From Janthinobacterium lividum PAMC 25724 (GTDB lineage Bacteria > Pseudomonadota > Gammaproteobacteria > Burkholderiales > Burkholderiaceae_D), in assembly GCA_000242815.2 (NCBI GenBank), contig AHHB01000036.1, positions 248,001 through 312,000 on the forward strand: a stretch of 64,000 nucleotides of DNA, given 5' to 3'. The notes beneath the pieces were generated by a model. The model made no database searches. It saw nothing but the letters and a program-made list of their open reading frames with translations, and had not been told where the DNA came from. Numbering within the stretch: the first letter of the stretch is position 1; each line of letters opens with the position of its first letter. Positions 49,242 to 58,271 of the stretch are shown piece after piece. The position numbers were made by a program, and so were the translations under genes.

Positions 49242-50357
49242 ATGTCTATTTATAGAAAATTTCTTATATTTATCTTTGCTGCCATATCAATCCAAACAGA
49301 GGCAAATGAGATCAGACCGTACAGAAAAAATGAGGCTAGGAAAATGAACGAAACGACAACTCCAAGAAAAAAAATTGAAATATTATTTCAAAAGACAAAA
49401 AAAATTTGCTTTGGTAGATACTTATTAAATCTACCAAGCGAGGCAGAACTGATAATCGGAAATTCAGCAGTTGATTTATTTAAAGGAGGATCAGACTTTT
49501 TAAAGCACCAGGCAGAAATTGATTTAAAAAGAATACGATCCTTAAACTTCGCTCCAGAAATTATTTACAATGGCAATGGGCCAATTGAAAACAGCTGGCA
49601 AATTCGATACTACAATAGCAAATCCGCCAAAGAAGTTAATTTCATAATTTACCGAACGTTAATCAACAAAGGGGATTTCATATTTGCCATAGGCGATGCT
49701 GTAGGTAGTGGCGACACCGAAAGAGCAACAGCGGAAAGACAATTCCTTCAAGCAAAAAGTCTGCGTTTGCGTGCTACTGAAGAAATTCCTGTCACGCCAG
49801 GCCTTTGCGTAGAACACGGATTCATGAGCGAAAATCAGTATAAATATCAAGAAATAGACGACGTAGGTATTTATTTACCTAGCTTGCCAGATGTTACTTT
49901 CTCCATCAGCTCAAATAAAGATGCATACGGCGACTACCCGCCGACAGAATTTGAATCAAGGTTGCGTGGGGAACTATCACTACTCAATCGCATACAAGAC
50001 GCAAAAAAGATGCAAGGCAATAACTATCCCAAGCGCACCTTGCTGCGCGAAGGCAAGCGCACTGTTCAACACTGGCAAGGCGAAGAATCGCTGATACGAC
50101 GAACAGATGGCGTACACGATTTTGAATGGGCATTGGTAGGCAAGCCGAAAGACATCGCAAATCCATCTGTGCTGGAGGCGCATATGTACACCAAAGTCGC
50201 CCACAACATGGTCGGCGCCGCCGAAGCTGCGTCACTGACCGACGAAGAGGCCATCGCCTTGTGGGACAAGCTGCTGTCCAGCCTGAAGTTCCGGGTGAAA
50301 GTGCCGGGCGCGCCGCCGGGCTCGTACTACATCGATCCGGACCAGCCAGCGCAGTGA
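49242..50357 (+). CDS. Tli4-like T6SS immunity protein
   Basis: A 371-residue exported protein that probably protects the producer from the preceding lipase. The start MSIYRKFLIFIFAAISIQTE is a signal peptide. KICFGRYLLNLPSEAELIIG near residue 55 and the C-terminal FEWALVGKPKDIANPSVLEA, EEAIALWDKLLSSLKFR fit the Tli4 immunity family. Its first ATG candidate (49236) overlaps the effector stop. Bases to about 50030 are AT-rich like the effector; the last ~325 are GC-rich like the chromosome, a sharp internal change suggesting a recombination joint. Confidence 0.8.
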   Translation: MSIYRKFLIFIFAAISIQTEANEIRPYRKNEARKMNETTTPRKKIEILFQKTKKICFGRYLLNLPSEAELIIGNSAVDLFKGGSDFLKHQAEIDLKRIRSLNFAPEIIYNGNGPIENSWQIRYYNSKSAKEVNFIIYRTLINKGDFIFAIGDAVGSGDTERATAERQFLQAKSLRLRATEEIPVTPGLCVEHGFMSENQYKYQEIDDVGIYLPSLPDVTFSISSNKDAYGDYPPTEFESRLRGELSLLNRIQDAKKMQGNNYPKRTLLREGKRTVQHWQGEESLIRRTDGVHDFEWALVGKPKDIANPSVLEAHMYTKVAHNMVGAAEAASLTDEEAIALWDKLLSSLKFRVKVPGAPPGSYYIDPDQPAQ

Positions 50358-50557
50358 TGCGCTGGACAAGCATGGCAAGCACGCATGCTGGCGCGATGCG
50401 GGCCATTGCGCCAGCGTGGCCGTTTGCACCAAAGCTTGCATGTCCATCACCATGCACCCCGCCCTGCCACCCCGATATCGATGCACTGTGGGGCTTGCGC
50501 CACGCACTATGCGCCGCAACAGATCGCCGTATGGACGGCCTCGTCCGCGCCAGATGC
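50358..50557. other. intergenic stretch after the immunity gene, no gene supported
   Basis: About 200 GC-rich bases. Several frames are open on both strands, but none has a credible start or recognisable product. They may be decayed remains of the small genes listed next. Confidence 0.35.
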
Positions 50558-50683
50558 CTATGCCGCCCAGCCGTCGTGGTGCAAGCCCGACACTTCTTGC
50601 GTATCGACCACCTCGCGCATAAAGTAAGCATGGCGCTCGGCGGATGCTAGCCCCGCTACCTGCTTGAACCCTTCAGGATACAT
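50558..50683 (-). pseudogene. short remnant resembling the start of a DUF2750-type protein
   Basis: A 41-codon frame from an ATG at 50683 to a TAG at 50558 gives MYPEGFKQVAGLASAERHAY, then FMREVVDTQEVSGLHHDGWA. The segment AERHAYFMREVVDTQEVSGL recalls DUF2750 small proteins, which are usually much longer, so this looks truncated. Family membership is from memory of motif style only. Low confidence. Confidence 0.35.
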
Positions 50684-50699
50684 GTCGGTCCCATACCCG

Positions 50700-50851
50700 T
50701 CACTGCGGTTCGCAGCAGCGCGTCAGCATGTCCAGGGCATCGAGTATCACGTTTTCAGGCCAGTCTTTCCGCGTGGCGGTGAGCAAACCTGCATGGCATC
50801 GAGCACGGCGCACCCGTCGCGCCCGATATCGGCGAGGATGGCATCCGTGAT
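50700..50851 (-). pseudogene. remnant of a small gene, one base short
   Basis: Directly after the Imm1-like stop, one frame gives ITDAILADIGRDGCAVLDAM followed by QV. A shift of one base then continues as LLTATRKDWPENVILDALDM and LTRCCEPQ-stop. Adding a single base makes 50 residues. The predicted start is ATC rather than ATG, so the 5' end is unclear. No family recognised. Codon use in both parts looks protein-like. Confidence 0.35.
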
Positions 50852-50861
50852 TTACGCCCTA

Positions 50862-51251
50862 TCAATCCGCCTGCCACGCGATGCCGGCCGGCTGCGCGCA
50901 GCTTGTCCTGAAAAATTCGACAAAGGCCCGCTGACATTGTTCCACCTCCACGCACCAGGCCTCGGGATATTCGTCCACCTGGCCATTGGCCAACAGATAG
51001 CTGCAGACGCCGTCTGCCTCCTCGTCGCCCAATGTATGAAAACTCAGGTCATCCTGCCCCGACAGATACATCAGCAAGGCATTGCCGCCATTGCGCAACA
51101 TGCACAGGGCCGGGCCCTGTTCCGCATCCGTGGCCCTGGTCAACCATAATTGACATTGCGCCAGCGCGCGCGCCTCGCGCAGCGCTTGTTCCAGCGCAAG
51201 GATGCTATCGATCACACGCGACTCGCCGTGCAGATTCAGTTCCATGCTCAC
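50862..51251 (-). CDS. Imm1-like immunity protein (orphan)
   Basis: A 129-residue cytoplasmic protein whose layout fits the Imm1 family of polymorphic-toxin immunity proteins. It has a helical N-terminus, then a small beta domain with ALCMLRNGGNALLMYLSGQ, then LLANGQVDEYPEAWCVEVEQ and a final AFVEFFRTSCAQPAGIAW. Imm1 members usually neutralise deaminase or nuclease toxins, but no toxin gene adjoins on either side. It starts at the end of sulP (4-base overlap). The family call is by motif recognition only. Confidence 0.65.
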   Translation of the reverse strand: MSMELNLHGESRVIDSILALEQALREARALAQCQLWLTRATDAEQGPALCMLRNGGNALLMYLSGQDDLSFHTLGDEEADGVCSYLLANGQVDEYPEAWCVEVEQCQRAFVEFFRTSCAQPAGIAWQAD

Positions 51252-52899
51252 GCCTGTTCTCCATTGCTTGCGCCGCTCAAATCGTTCATCGCCAGCGCTG
51301 TGCTCAGGTACAACTTGCCGCCCAGCTCCTGCAGCAGGCTGCTCTGGCGCAAGCGGTCCATCACGGGTCCCTTCACTTCGGCCAGGTTCAGGCTGATGCC
51401 GCGCTTGATCAGCACGCCATTAAGCTCGATCAAGCCCAGCAAGGCTGTACTGTCGATCTGGTTGACAGCCGACAGCACCAGCACCAGGTGGCGCGCCGTC
51501 GGATGGGCACGCAATTCATCCTCGACACGCTCGGTAACAGCTTCCACATTGCCGAAAAACAGGCCGGCGTCTATGCGCAGTAGCAAGACGTCCGGCAGGG
51601 TTTGCGCCTCATAGCGTTCGACGTTGCGGAAGTGCTCGCTATTCGGGATGCGCCCCAGCACGGCGATGTGCGGGCGGCTGGCGCGCCAGATCAGGGTGCC
51701 CATCGACAGCAGCACGCCGATCACCACGCCCGCCTCCACGCCCAGCGCCAGCACGCCGGCCGTCGTTGCCAGCAGGGCCAGCGCATCGCTGCGGTCGTAG
51801 CGCCATGACAATTTCAAGGTATCCCAATCGAGCAGGCTGGCCACGGCAAAGATAATGGTGGCCGCCAGCACGGGCAGCGGCAGCAGCGCCAGCCAGCCCG
51901 TGGGCGCCACCAGCGCCAGCGCCAGCAAGCCAGCCGTGATGATGCTGGCCAGCGGCGTGTTGGCGCCCGCCTGGAAATTGACGGCCGAACGCGAGATCGA
52001 ACCGGTGACAGGGAAGCCGCCCGACAGCGCGCTGGCCACGTTGGCCGCGCCCAGGCCCAGCAATTCGCGATTCGTATGCAGTTTTTCGCCGCGTTTTTGC
52101 GCCAGGGTCTGGGCGGCCGACATGCTCATCAAAAAGATGATAAAAGCGATCAAGAGCGCCGGCGATAGCAAGGTGCGCCAATGGGCGCTGGACGTGGCCA
52201 GGTTCAGGCCCGGCAAACCACTGGACACATGGCCCGTCGTCTGCACACCCATCGTTTCCAAGCCGCCATAGGCGACCAGGCCGATGCCAGCCAGCACCAG
52301 CACCATCGGCGCCAGGCGCGCGCCCACATCAGCCGCCACCTTGTTCAAGCCACAGCGCTGCAGCAGGCGCGAGGCGTAGCGCTTGGCCAGAAACAGGAAT
52401 AGCAAGCCGGACAGCCCCAGCACGAGGCTGGGGGCATGCCAGTGAGGGATGCTGGCGCCCAGCAAGGGGGTAATCTGTCCCCAGATAATCAGGATCGCGG
52501 CGCCATTGCTGAAACCGCTGATCACGGGACGCGACAAAAAACTGGCCATGAAGCCCAGGCGCAGCACGCCGCACAGCAGCAAGACCAAGCCGCTGATGAA
52601 GGCCAGTTGGGCGGCCAGCACAATGTACAGGGAAGAACCGGGGTCGGCCAGCGGAGCCAGGGCGGCGGCCGTCATCAGCGAGACGATCGCCATGGGGCCC
52701 ACCGATGCGTCATGCTGCTGCCGAACAAGGCATACAGCACGGGTGGCAGGATGCTGGCGTAAATGCCCACCACGGGCGGCAAGCCGGCCACCAGCGCGTA
52801 GGCCATACCCTGCGGCACCATCATCATGGCGACAACGATACCGGCAGTGATGTCCCCGGCCAACAGTGGACGCCGGTATTGCCTGAGCCAAAGCAGCAT
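51248..52899 (-). pseudogene. SulP-family anion transporter with STAS domain, frameshifted
   Basis: A sulfate-permease-like transporter. The N-terminal part, in one frame (52899 to about 52709), reads [20 protein letters not shown], then [20 protein letters not shown] and YALFGSSMT. The remainder, in another frame, continues [15 protein letters not shown] and runs through about ten TM segments to a C-terminal STAS domain (VLSAVNQIDSTALLGLIELN). One missing base near 52708 (ATGAC-GCATCG) explains the break and adding it gives 550 residues. The alternative 573-residue frame from 52969 has a nonsense N-terminus and is rejected. Substrate (sulfate, bicarbonate or other) unknown. Confidence 0.8.
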
Positions 52900-53227
52900 G
52901 ATGAAATCCCAAAATCTGAAAACCGAAGCCTATCATGCGTTGAGGCCGGCTAACAGGCGTACTTGTCAACTATGCTCAGTCTTGCTGCGATTGCGCCTTC
53001 CTGGCAGCAAGGATCTGCACCGACGAGGCCGCATCAACGACGCAAAGGGCCAGCAGCCTGGCGACCGCCGGCTGGCGCCGCGCATGCGCCGCTCGGCTTA
53101 TGCCGCTCCCAAAAATCATGTCCATCATCTTATAAATTGACGCCTGTTTGCGCCATTCTGTTAGCGAACGCACGGTTGGCGGCCGCTGCCGCGCCGATAC
53201 TGAATCTTCGTTTCCACGGAGGCCAGC
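52900..53227. other. divergent promoter region between sulP and SDR genes
   Basis: About 330 bases. A TATAAA-like element near 53129-53136 could serve the rightward SDR gene. A minus-strand frame starting at about 53123 (MMDMIFGSGISRAAHARRQP) of about 49 codons has no ribosome binding site and was not accepted. Confidence 0.35.
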
Positions 53228-54205
53228 ATGAACGAGAACAAGGAGCAGTCTGCCGGTAACTTGCAGCGCAGCATACAGCAGGAGCAAGATCACTGCGACG
53301 CCGCCGCCATAGACAAGCGGGACAGCAAAGCACCGCTGCCAACGGGCAGCCGCAGCCAGCCTGCCCCTCCCCTGCCCGCCCAGCATCTGGACAAGCCCGG
53401 CATCGAAGCGCAGATGCAATTGAAACCGCGCTTCCTGGCGCCCGACTACTGCGGCAGCGGCAAGCTGACCGGCATGGTGGCCATCATCACGGGTGGCGAT
53501 TCTGGCATCGGCCGCGCCGTGGCCGTGCTGTACGCCCGCGAGGGGGCCGATGTCGCCATCATTTACCTGAATGAACACGCGGATGCTAACGAAACGCGCC
53601 GCTATGTGGAAGCGGAAGGCCAGAGCTGCCTGCTGATCCCCGGCGACGTGCGCGAGCAAGGCTTTTGCCGGCAAGCAGTGCGCGAGGTGATGGAACGGTA
53701 CACGCATATCGACATCCTGGTCAACAACGCCGCCTTCCAGGAACACGCCGAATCGCTGCTGGACCTGAGCGAGGAACGCTTCGACCTCACAATGAAGACC
53801 AATGTCTACGGTTACTTCCACATGACCAAGGCCGTGCTGCCCCATTTGCAGCGCGGCGCGGCCATCATCAACACCGGGTCCGTCACGGGCTTGCATGGAT
53901 CCAAGTACTTGCTCGACTATTCCACCACCAAGGGCGCCATCCACGCCTTCACCATGGCGCTGGCCGGCAACTTGCTTGAAAAAGGTATTCGCGTCAACGC
54001 CATCGCGCCGGGCCCAGTCTGGACTCCCCTCAATCCGGCCGACAAGACGGCAGAAGAAATCCGCACATTTGGCGCAGACACTGACATGCGCCGCCCGGCC
54101 CAGCCAGAAGAGTTGTCACCCGCTTACGTCTTTCTGGCCTCGCCCGCCTGTTCCAGCTACATCACGGGCATCGTCTTGCCCGTCACCGGCAGCGTGGGGA
54201 CATAG
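53228..54205 (+). CDS. short-chain dehydrogenase/reductase (YghA/Gsp39-like)
   Basis: A 325-residue NAD(P)-dependent oxidoreductase. A hydrophilic N-terminal extension (about 75 residues) precedes the Rossmann fold: [20 protein letters not shown] (TGxxxGxG), NNAAF, the catalytic Ser (IINTGSVTG) and YxxxK ([14 protein letters not shown]). INAIAPGP-type [13 protein letters not shown] follows. The long N-terminus and [15 protein letters not shown] place it with the general-stress/YghA group, of unclear substrate. GGAGG 7 bases upstream. Confidence 0.9.
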   Translation: MNENKEQSAGNLQRSIQQEQDHCDAAAIDKRDSKAPLPTGSRSQPAPPLPAQHLDKPGIEAQMQLKPRFLAPDYCGSGKLTGMVAIITGGDSGIGRAVAVLYAREGADVAIIYLNEHADANETRRYVEAEGQSCLLIPGDVREQGFCRQAVREVMERYTHIDILVNNAAFQEHAESLLDLSEERFDLTMKTNVYGYFHMTKAVLPHLQRGAAIINTGSVTGLHGSKYLLDYSTTKGAIHAFTMALAGNLLEKGIRVNAIAPGPVWTPLNPADKTAEEIRTFGADTDMRRPAQPEELSPAYVFLASPACSSYITGIVLPVTGSVGT

Positions 54206-54377
54206 GGCTAGGCACACGCCCAGGGAAAGCAGCACCGGCACAGCGCAACACGGGGCCACCTACAGCGTACCCGGAGGGGAAACGCCGTGCAAAAATGCAT
54301 TGACTTTGCTGCGGCTCCTCGCTAACTTAAGCATACAGCATGCCGCCCGGCAAGCCTTCTCACGCGTGGGGAAAAAC

Positions 54378-56690
54378 ATGGATGCCGAGTTAGATCAGCT
54401 TATCCTCAGCGACGCCCCCGGCGGCGTTGTCATCACGAACGAAGTCCATGCCATCGTGCGCTGGACGGCCGGGGCGCAGCGCATCTTCGGCTATGCCGAC
54501 GAGGAGGCACTGGGCTCTATACTGTGGGAATTGATCTCGCTGCCGACACAAGCCGAATCGACCCCACTGATCGACGAAGAGCTGACCGTGAACGGCTGCT
54601 ACGACCGCGAATCGCTGCGGCGGCGCAAGGATGGCGAACTCATCTACGTTGACGTGGCGTGCCAGTTCGCGCGCACTGGTGCGGACGGCCGCCGCTACCT
54701 CATTTCCACCATGAAGGACACCACCTTGCTGAAGGCGGCACGCGACGCCCAGTTTGTCGATGCGCGCTACCGCGTGCTGTTCGAATCGACGCCGGACAGC
54801 GTGATCATGGTCAACGCTACGGGCGCCATCGTACTGGCCAACTTGCAGGCTCAGCGCCTGTTCGGCTACGCGGAAGGCGAATTGAACGGCAGGCAAATCG
54901 ATAGTCTGCTGCCGCAGCGGCTGCGCCATGCGCACGTGGCACACCGTGCCGGCTATTTCGACCAGCCACGCGCGCGCACCATGGGCGCCGACCTGGAATT
55001 GCTGGGCTTGCGCAAGGACAAGGCCGAGTTTCCCGTCGAAATCAGCCTCTCTCCCATTCAGACCGAAATCGGCACCTTCGTCATCAGCGCCATCCGCGAC
55101 GTCAGCGACCGCCGCCGGGCCGAGCAAAAGTTTCGCGGCCTGCTCGAATCGGCGCCGGACGCCATCGTCATCGTCAACAGCGACGGTGAAATCGTGCTCG
55201 TCAACTCGCAGACGGAACGGCTGTTCGGCTATTCGCGCGCGGAGCTGTTGGGACGCAATGTGGAAGTGCTGATCCCGGCCCGCTACACGCACGATCATCC
55301 GCGCCATCGCCAGGCCTTTTCCACAGCGCCACGGGCGCGCTCCATGGGCGCAGGGTTGGAACTGTACGGCTTGCGCCGCGATGGCAGCGAGTTTCCAGTC
55401 GAAATCAGCCTGTCGCCGCTGGAAACAGATGAAGGTGTGCTGGTTTCGTCGGCTATCCGCGACATCTCGGAGCGCAAGCGTATCGAACGCACGCTCAACG
55501 AACAGAAAGTCGAACTGGAGCGGGCCAGCCAGGCGAAGGACCGTTTTCTCACCAGCATGTCGCACGAGCTGCGCACGCCGCTGAACGCCATCCTCGGCTT
55601 TGCCCAGTTGCTGGCCAATGAAGCATTGCCCGCGACCGCGCTGCAAAAGCGCACCTTCGTGCAAAACATCGTCACCTCGGGCCGCCATCTGCTCACTTTG
55701 ATCAATGAAATCCTCGACCTGGCGAAGATTGAATCAGGCAGCCTGAGCATGTCGATGGAAGCGGTGACGCTACCGGCGTTGATCGAGGAAGTGCGTGTGA
55801 TGATGGAAGATCAGGCACAGCAGCGCCAAATCGAGCTGCTCTTTCCAACTTGCGAAGCGCTGACGGTGAGGGCCGACCATACTCGCCTCAAGCAAGTCCT
55901 GCTGAACCTGCTGTCGAACGCCATCAAATACAACCGTCCGGCCGGCACGGTGGCGCTGGAAATTTCGCAGCCCGATGCGCTGCGCGTGCGCATCGCCATC
56001 CGCGACACGGGCAATGGACTGGACGATGCGCAGATGGCCGAGCTATTTCAGCCGTTTAACCGCCTGGGGCAGGAGGCCGGCAGAGAAGAAGGCACAGGCA
56101 TCGGCCTGGTCGTCACCAAGCGCCTGGTCGAGCTGATGGGAGGCCGCATGGGCGTGCACAGCTGCCTCGGCGTGGGCAGCATGTTCTGGATCGAACTCGA
56201 CACCATGATCGCGCCACCCGACAGGGCTACGCGCCATACGGAGGGGCTGCCCCAGCCCCCTGGTGGCGCTGTGGATCATGCCGGCGGCAAGGCCCTGCTA
56301 CTGTACGTGGAAGACAATCCGGCCAGCCTGCGGCTGGTGGAAGACATCGTCAGCTTCCTGCCCCATCTGCGCATGATTTCGGCCACCGACGCGCGCCAAG
56401 GCATCGCGCTGGCGCTGGCACAGCGCCCCGATGTCATCCTGATGGATATCAACCTGCCCGGCATGAATGGCAACCAGGCACAGCGCATCCTGCGCGACGA
56501 TACGCGCACCGCGCATATTCCCGTCATCGCCCTGACGGCCAACGCCATGAAGGGCGACATCCGGCATGGCTTGGCCACGGGCTTTTTCCGCTACCTGACC
56601 AAACCGGTCGAGATTGCCCAGCTCAATATTGCCATCGACGAAGCCCTGCAACTAAAGCGCGCCACCCTGCCATTCAAGCCAGAGGAGTAA
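54378..56690 (+). CDS. triple-PAS hybrid sensor histidine kinase
   Basis: A 770-residue soluble kinase without membrane segments. PAS1 (about 10-125; [20 protein letters not shown]), PAS2 ([20 protein letters not shown]) and PAS3 ([20 protein letters not shown]). PAS2 and PAS3 are close duplicates, each with RARxMGAxLELxGLRxDxxE. HisKA ([20 protein letters not shown]), HATPase ([20 protein letters not shown]) and a C-terminal REC domain ([18 protein letters not shown]; phospho-Asp in [13 protein letters not shown]) follow. GGGGA precedes the ATG at 54378; the frame is open far upstream through the SDR gene, which is rejected. The output partner is unknown. Confidence 0.9.
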   Translation: MDAELDQLILSDAPGGVVITNEVHAIVRWTAGAQRIFGYADEEALGSILWELISLPTQAESTPLIDEELTVNGCYDRESLRRRKDGELIYVDVACQFARTGADGRRYLISTMKDTTLLKAARDAQFVDARYRVLFESTPDSVIMVNATGAIVLANLQAQRLFGYAEGELNGRQIDSLLPQRLRHAHVAHRAGYFDQPRARTMGADLELLGLRKDKAEFPVEISLSPIQTEIGTFVISAIRDVSDRRRAEQKFRGLLESAPDAIVIVNSDGEIVLVNSQTERLFGYSRAELLGRNVEVLIPARYTHDHPRHRQAFSTAPRARSMGAGLELYGLRRDGSEFPVEISLSPLETDEGVLVSSAIRDISERKRIERTLNEQKVELERASQAKDRFLTSMSHELRTPLNAILGFAQLLANEALPATALQKRTFVQNIVTSGRHLLTLINEILDLAKIESGSLSMSMEAVTLPALIEEVRVMMEDQAQQRQIELLFPTCEALTVRADHTRLKQVLLNLLSNAIKYNRPAGTVALEISQPDALRVRIAIRDTGNGLDDAQMAELFQPFNRLGQEAGREEGTGIGLVVTKRLVELMGGRMGVHSCLGVGSMFWIELDTMIAPPDRATRHTEGLPQPPGGAVDHAGGKALLLYVEDNPASLRLVEDIVSFLPHLRMISATDARQGIALALAQRPDVILMDINLPGMNGNQAQRILRDDTRTAHIPVIALTANAMKGDIRHGLATGFFRYLTKPVEIAQLNIAIDEALQLKRATLPFKPEE

Positions 56691-56927
56691 AGGCCAGCTT
56701 TTTCGTCGCCGTATCGTAGCCTTGCGCGCATCGGGCATGGCCGGTTGGGGCTGCCACGTGCCCTTGTCATCGATGATGAACTTAGCCGCGCCATCCTGTT
56801 TTTCGGCGGTCATACCTTGCAGCAAACCTTCAATATTGGCATAGGCAGCCGGTGCTTTTGCACCTGCAGGCGCGGGCGTGACGGCGACATTGCGCTTGGC
56901 TGGATAGGCTTTCAAGGCCGCTTTCAT
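56674..56927 (-). pseudogene. small unrecognised gene, probable one-base frameshift
   Basis: Minus-strand frame starting MKAALKAYPAKRNVAVTPAP, with IEGLLQGMTAEKQDGAAKFI and IDDKGTWQPQPAMPD. After PD (about 56727) the frame degrades, but a shift of one base continues as [21 protein letters not shown] (56674). Codon use is strongly coding in both segments. Adding one base gives about 84 residues. It overlaps the end of the convergent kinase gene by 17 bases. No family recognised. The true start may be upstream (ATG 56954). Confidence 0.45.
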
Positions 56928-56954
56928 GACGGCCCCATGCGGTGAGGCTGGCAT

Positions 56955-57139
56955 CGACTCCGGGCCGTGACAGGCGATGGCACCTTAGGCAAGCTGACAG
57001 AACACCTATCGCGGCAAATGTAAGTGTTTGTAATGCCCCAAAGAATCAGTCAACGATATTGCCGCACGGCGCGTTTTTGGCTCAGTGACAGGGGAAATGC
57101 TTCTCCTGAACTACCACCCACTTCTCAAGGAACTGCACC
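56955..57139. promoter_or_regulatory. promoter and 5' leader of first Asr-like gene
   Basis: Contains the direct repeat GTAAG-TGTTT-GTAAT (57020-57034). Then GTCAACG near 57049-57056, a TTGGCT element at 57077-57082 in the -10 position of its paralogues, CTCAGTGACA, and a 7-bp hairpin CAGGGGA-AATGCT-TTCTCCTG (57089-57108). The same block order precedes the two paralogous genes. Confidence 0.55.
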
Positions 57140-57463
57140 ATGAAAAACCGCATTTTCAAGCTGAGCGCTACTCTGATCGCCGGCTTATTCGCCACCGCAG
57201 CCTTTGCTCAAACGCCAGCCGTGCCTGCCAAGGCCGAAGCCAAGCACACCAAGGAAGTGGCAAAAGCAGAAGCCAAGGAAACCAAGGCCGTGGTGAAAGC
57301 CGACGCCAAGCAAGTCGCCGTTGCCGCCGATGCAAAAGCCGATATGGCCAGCGCCAAGGCCGATGCCAGCGCCACCAAAGCCAAAGCCCATGACAAAGCG
57401 GAAAAAACCAAGGCCAAAGCTGACGAAGCCAAAACTAAAGCGACCGCAGCAGCAACCAAATAA
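57140..57463 (+). CDS. secreted Ala/Lys-rich Asr-like protein 1
   Basis: A 107-residue low-complexity protein. A signal peptide (MKNRIFKLSATLIAGLFATA, cleavage after AFA) is followed by a mature part made almost only of Ala, Lys, Glu, Asp and Thr, in repeats such as KAEAKETKAVVKADAKQ and TKAKAHDKAEKTKAKADEAK. It is expected to be periplasmic, highly charged, helical or disordered. It resembles acid-shock Asr/histone-H1-like sequences; function inferred, not shown. GGAA precedes the ATG. Own terminator follows. Confidence 0.8.
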   Translation: MKNRIFKLSATLIAGLFATAAFAQTPAVPAKAEAKHTKEVAKAEAKETKAVVKADAKQVAVAADAKADMASAKADASATKAKAHDKAEKTKAKADEAKTKATAAATK

Positions 57464-57491
57464 TCCGTTCAGCGCCTTTTCTGCGCCACAC

Positions 57492-57518
57492 AAAAAGACA
57501 GCTTCGGCTGTCTTTTTT
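57492..57518 (+). terminator. intrinsic terminator after Asr-like gene 1
   Basis: AAAAGACAGC-TTCG-GCTGTCTTTT: a UUCG tetraloop and a T-run. About 30 bases after the stop. Confidence 0.9.
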
Positions 57519-57566
57519 CGTCTTCACACTCACATAAAGCACTATCAGTCGATAAAACACATGATT

Positions 57567-57641
57567 GTAAGCAAGTGTAAACAAGGTCAACGATAAGCTT
57601 TCGGGGCGCGTTTTATGCTCAGTGACACGGGAATCATCCCG
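57567..57641 (+). promoter_or_regulatory. promoter and leader hairpin of Asr-like gene 2
   Basis: GTAAG-CAAGT-GTAAA (57567-57581) is followed by GTCAACG, then TATGCT at 57614-57619 (32 bases after the repeat), CAGTGACA as probable start, and the hairpin CGGGA-ATCA-TCCCG (57628-57641). Nearly identical to the block before Asr-like gene 3, including the 32-base spacing. Confidence 0.65.
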
Positions 57642-57685
57642 GCACCAACAGACATACCAGACAAACCACCACTGAGGACTGCACC

Positions 57686-58021
57686 ATGAAAAAAAGCATT
57701 TTCAACCTGAGCGCCACCCTGATCGCCGGCCTGTTCGCTACCGCAGCCTTTGCCCAAACCCCTGCAGCATCGGCTCCCGCCAAGGCGGAAGCGGCCCACA
57801 CGGCGGCCGTGGCCAAGGCCGAAGCCAAGGAAACCAAGGCCGTCGTGAAAGCCGATGCCAAGCAAGCGGCCGTTGCCGCCGATGCAAAAGCCGATATGGC
57901 CAGCGCCAAGGCTGACGCCAAAGCCAGCAAGGCCAAGGCCCATCACAAAGCGAGCAAGGCAACAGTGAAAGCCGATGCGGCCAAGGCAGACGCCGCAGTT
58001 GCTGCCACACCGGCAAAGTAA
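57686..58021 (+). CDS. secreted Ala/Lys-rich Asr-like protein 2
   Basis: A 111-residue paralogue of the preceding gene: signal peptide MKKSIFNLSATLIAGLFATA-AFA, then Ala/Lys/Asp/Glu repeats (KAEAKETKAVVKADAKQ shared verbatim with copy 1; ADAKASKAKAHHKASKATVK). GAGGA before the ATG. The high similarity of the first ~85 residues indicates a recent tandem duplication. Periplasmic acid/envelope-stress buffering or chaperone function is inferred from Asr. Confidence 0.8.
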   Translation: MKKSIFNLSATLIAGLFATAAFAQTPAASAPAKAEAAHTAAVAKAEAKETKAVVKADAKQAAVAADAKADMASAKADAKASKAKAHHKASKATVKADAAKADAAVAATPAK

Positions 58022-58038
58022 GGGCTGACGCCTCCAGC

Positions 58039-58069
58039 AAAAAGACAGTTTCGACTGTCTTTTTTTTCG
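58039..58069 (+). terminator. intrinsic terminator after Asr-like gene 2
   Basis: AAAAAGACAGT-TTCG-ACTGTCTTTTTTTT; same design as after gene 1 (UUCG loop). Confidence 0.9.
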
Positions 58070-58227
58070 CGCAAAATACTCCCCACCCCGCACCGGCGGT
58101 CATGTGCATGACCGAAAATGACGATGACAACGAGCAACATCCAAACTAAGACGATGTAAAGATGTGACAAAAAATAACGCTTTACAGCCACAAAAAATTC
58201 CCATCCTGGCGTGCGCTCCAATATAGT

Positions 58228-58248
58228 TGAGAACAATTCTCATTCTCA
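58228..58248 (+). promoter_or_regulatory. Fur box upstream of TonB receptor
   Basis: TGAGAACAATTCTCATTCTCA contains the perfect repeat GAGAA-CAA-TTCTC and overlapping ATTCTCATTCTC, typical of Fur-controlled siderophore receptor promoters. It lies about 25 bases before the start codon, so iron-replete repression is expected. Confidence 0.75.
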
Positions 58249-58271
58249 TTCTTGATTCAGGAGCCGTTTCA

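Noticed and set aside
52976..53944. 320-codon minus-strand frame
   Set aside because: Mirror of the SDR gene, which carries TGxxxGxG and YxxxK; the start region has no ribosome binding site.
53895..54377. N-terminal extension of the triple-PAS kinase upstream of 54378
   Set aside because: The extension lies over the SDR gene in another frame and reads as low-complexity nonsense; GGGGA before 54378 fits the real start.
54378..55500. PAS2/PAS3 similarity considered as an assembly duplication
   Set aside because: The two units differ at many positions while keeping the same motifs, so this is domain duplication within the gene.
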